This document shows positions 21,746 to 22,121 of a DNA stretch of 22,121 nt, in pieces. The notes below the pieces were generated by a model. That model saw only the letters and a program-made list of their open reading frames with translations, was not told where the DNA came from and made no database searches. Every line of letters begins with the position of its first letter. Within the stretch, counting starts at the first letter, position 1. A program made the translations under genes and the position numbers. Source of the DNA: a virus; the IMG/VR virus record IMGVR_UViG_3300034018_000529, positions 1-22,121 of that record. One strand, written 5' to 3'.

Positions 21746-21767
21746 ATACGGTTAAACGTGAAAATTT
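21746..21767 (-). promoter_or_regulatory. Conserved 22-base box upstream of P1
   Basis: On the plus strand it starts ATACGGTTAAACGT and ends ATTT, differing from the P2 box at three positions. It stands 9 bases upstream of the -35, as at P2. The two intervening 9-base stretches share only a CGGGG-type core. Confidence 0.6.
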
Positions 21768-22062
21768 GGCACGGCGCGAATCGTGGCGCTTGCCGCCCGG
21801 TTTCGGGGGTGAGACCCCGGGGATGTCACGGGGATATGTAGATGGGGTGCGGCAACTGTACGTGCGTACACTGTTGCGCCTGCGTTTCGGCCGTGCGACG
21901 ATGGGCGCGGAGGCAAGACTGAGTGACGGTTCTCGCAGTTGAGCACGGGGCTTCAACTGACGGCTTTGACCTCCGCCCTGCCGGAGCCGTGGAAAGCACC
22001 CGGCGGCAGGGGAAGGCACTGCGAGATCGCCTGCACCGTCGGGCAGGTCAGAGGGACACCTG
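21768..22062. other. Non-coding region with inverted repeats
   Basis: No convincing gene on either strand. Visible structure: a hairpin with GGCA and GCGC arms at about 21768-21793, which on the minus strand is followed by AAATTTT and may be a weak terminator; GGGGT/ACCCC around GAG near 21805-21817; an imperfect palindrome at 21853-21876; and an 8-base perfect stem CCCTGCCG (21976-21983) with CGGCAGGG (22004-22011). A plus-strand frame from GTG 21923 with GGAGG before it is open to the window end, but its translation looks unnatural. Likely control region and/or structured RNA. Confidence 0.45.
21853..21876. promoter_or_regulatory. Operator-like imperfect palindrome
   Basis: Arms CAACTGTACG and CGTACACTGTTG flank a TG centre. 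The inner six bases on each side (TGTACG/CGTACA) are perfectly symmetric; the outer CAAC/GTTG also pair after a two-base shift. Symmetry of this length suits a dimeric regulator. Position is about 115 bases upstream of the P1 -35. Confidence 0.45.
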
Positions 22063-22121
22063 TCAGCGCCGGGGTCCGGTGATCACTGCGAAGCCTTCCA
22101 GCCTTCCCAGCGCATCAAGTC
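22063..22121 (-). CDS. C-terminal end of a gene that begins beyond the window
   Basis: Two minus-strand frames enter from the window edge and end soon. One reads LDALGRLEGFAVITGPRR and stops at 22063-22065. The other reads DLMRWEGWKASQ and stops at 22083-22085. Either is a believable protein end; only one, or neither, can be the real one. All other genes run the same way, which favours a gene here. Nothing can be said of its function. Confidence 0.3.
   Translation of the reverse strand, partial: LDALGRLEGFAVITGPRR

Noticed and set aside
21675-22019. Minus-strand 114-codon frame over the P1 region
   Set aside because: It crosses the promoter and conserved box and has a basic, serine-rich, structureless translation.
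21923-22121. Plus-strand frame from GTG with GGAGG upstream, open to the window end
   Set aside because: Good ribosome binding site and a faint TTGCGC/GACGAT promoter, but the translation (arginine-rich, no pattern) does not look like a protein. Kept only as a note in the non-coding block.
1-22121. tRNA, CRISPR array, insertion sequence or attachment site
   Set aside because: No TPsiC-like GGTTCRANNCC context, regular spacer repeats, transposase motifs or integrase gene were found by reading both strands.

Overview
This 22.1 kb window is part of a double-stranded DNA bacteriophage genome, or of a prophage, with a GC content of roughly 60%. Every gene I can support lies on the minus strand, so transcription runs from high to low coordinates. 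Genes are packed with 1-20 base overlaps and many ATGA, GTGA and TGATG stop/start couplings. No tRNA, rRNA, CRISPR array, insertion sequence, integrase or reverse transcriptase was seen. The head genes (P22/SU10-type portal of about 700 residues, scaffold, DUF5309/SU10-type capsid, SU10-type adaptor) and the lack of a tape-measure or sheath gene fit a short-tailed (podovirus) particle. The host is not resolved; GC content and signals fit a high-GC proteobacterium, which is inference.

Region by region in transcription order. (1) 22121-18485 is a regulatory and early-type zone. A possible C-terminus of a gene outside the window ends near 22063. A non-coding stretch of about 300 bases with inverted repeats follows. 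Then come a SprT-like zinc metalloprotease, a set of small unknown genes (one acidic, one possibly helix-turn-helix), and a MoxR/CobS-like AAA+ ATPase. Three sigma70-like promoters lie in front of these units and a fourth lies in front of the next unit. Five genes in the zone share an AGGACACC leader at the ribosome binding site. Two promoters share a 22-base upstream box at an identical 9-base distance from the -35. (2) 18484-15920 holds a conserved partner-type protein next to the AAA+ gene, a small zinc-finger protein, a one-pass membrane protein, a NinB-type recombination protein and a PD-(D/E)XK resolvase-like nuclease. (3) 15917-14042 holds small and large terminase. (4) 14045-8428 holds a host-recognition module: three consecutive tail fibres with Mtd_N-like N-termini, two small virion-type proteins and a LamG-like protein. 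(5) 8428-7194 is the lysis cassette: GH108 endolysin, two-helix holin and an XhlA-like coiled-coil/membrane protein. (6) 7194-1 is head and neck: portal, two overlapping small genes, scaffold, major capsid protein, a strong rho-independent terminator, a 47-residue repeat protein, a 133-residue protein, adaptor, another tail-fibre protein with duplicated modules, and a truncated LamG-like tail protein of lower GC.

Working together, portal, scaffold, capsid and terminase build and fill the head. NinB and the resolvase may clear branched replication intermediates before packaging. The fibre and LamG proteins would recognise the host, and the lysis genes release progeny. The AAA+ ATPase with its partner and the SprT-like protease are the least understood parts. 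The regulatory architecture of the right-hand 4 kb is the most clearly patterned signal not explained by gene content.
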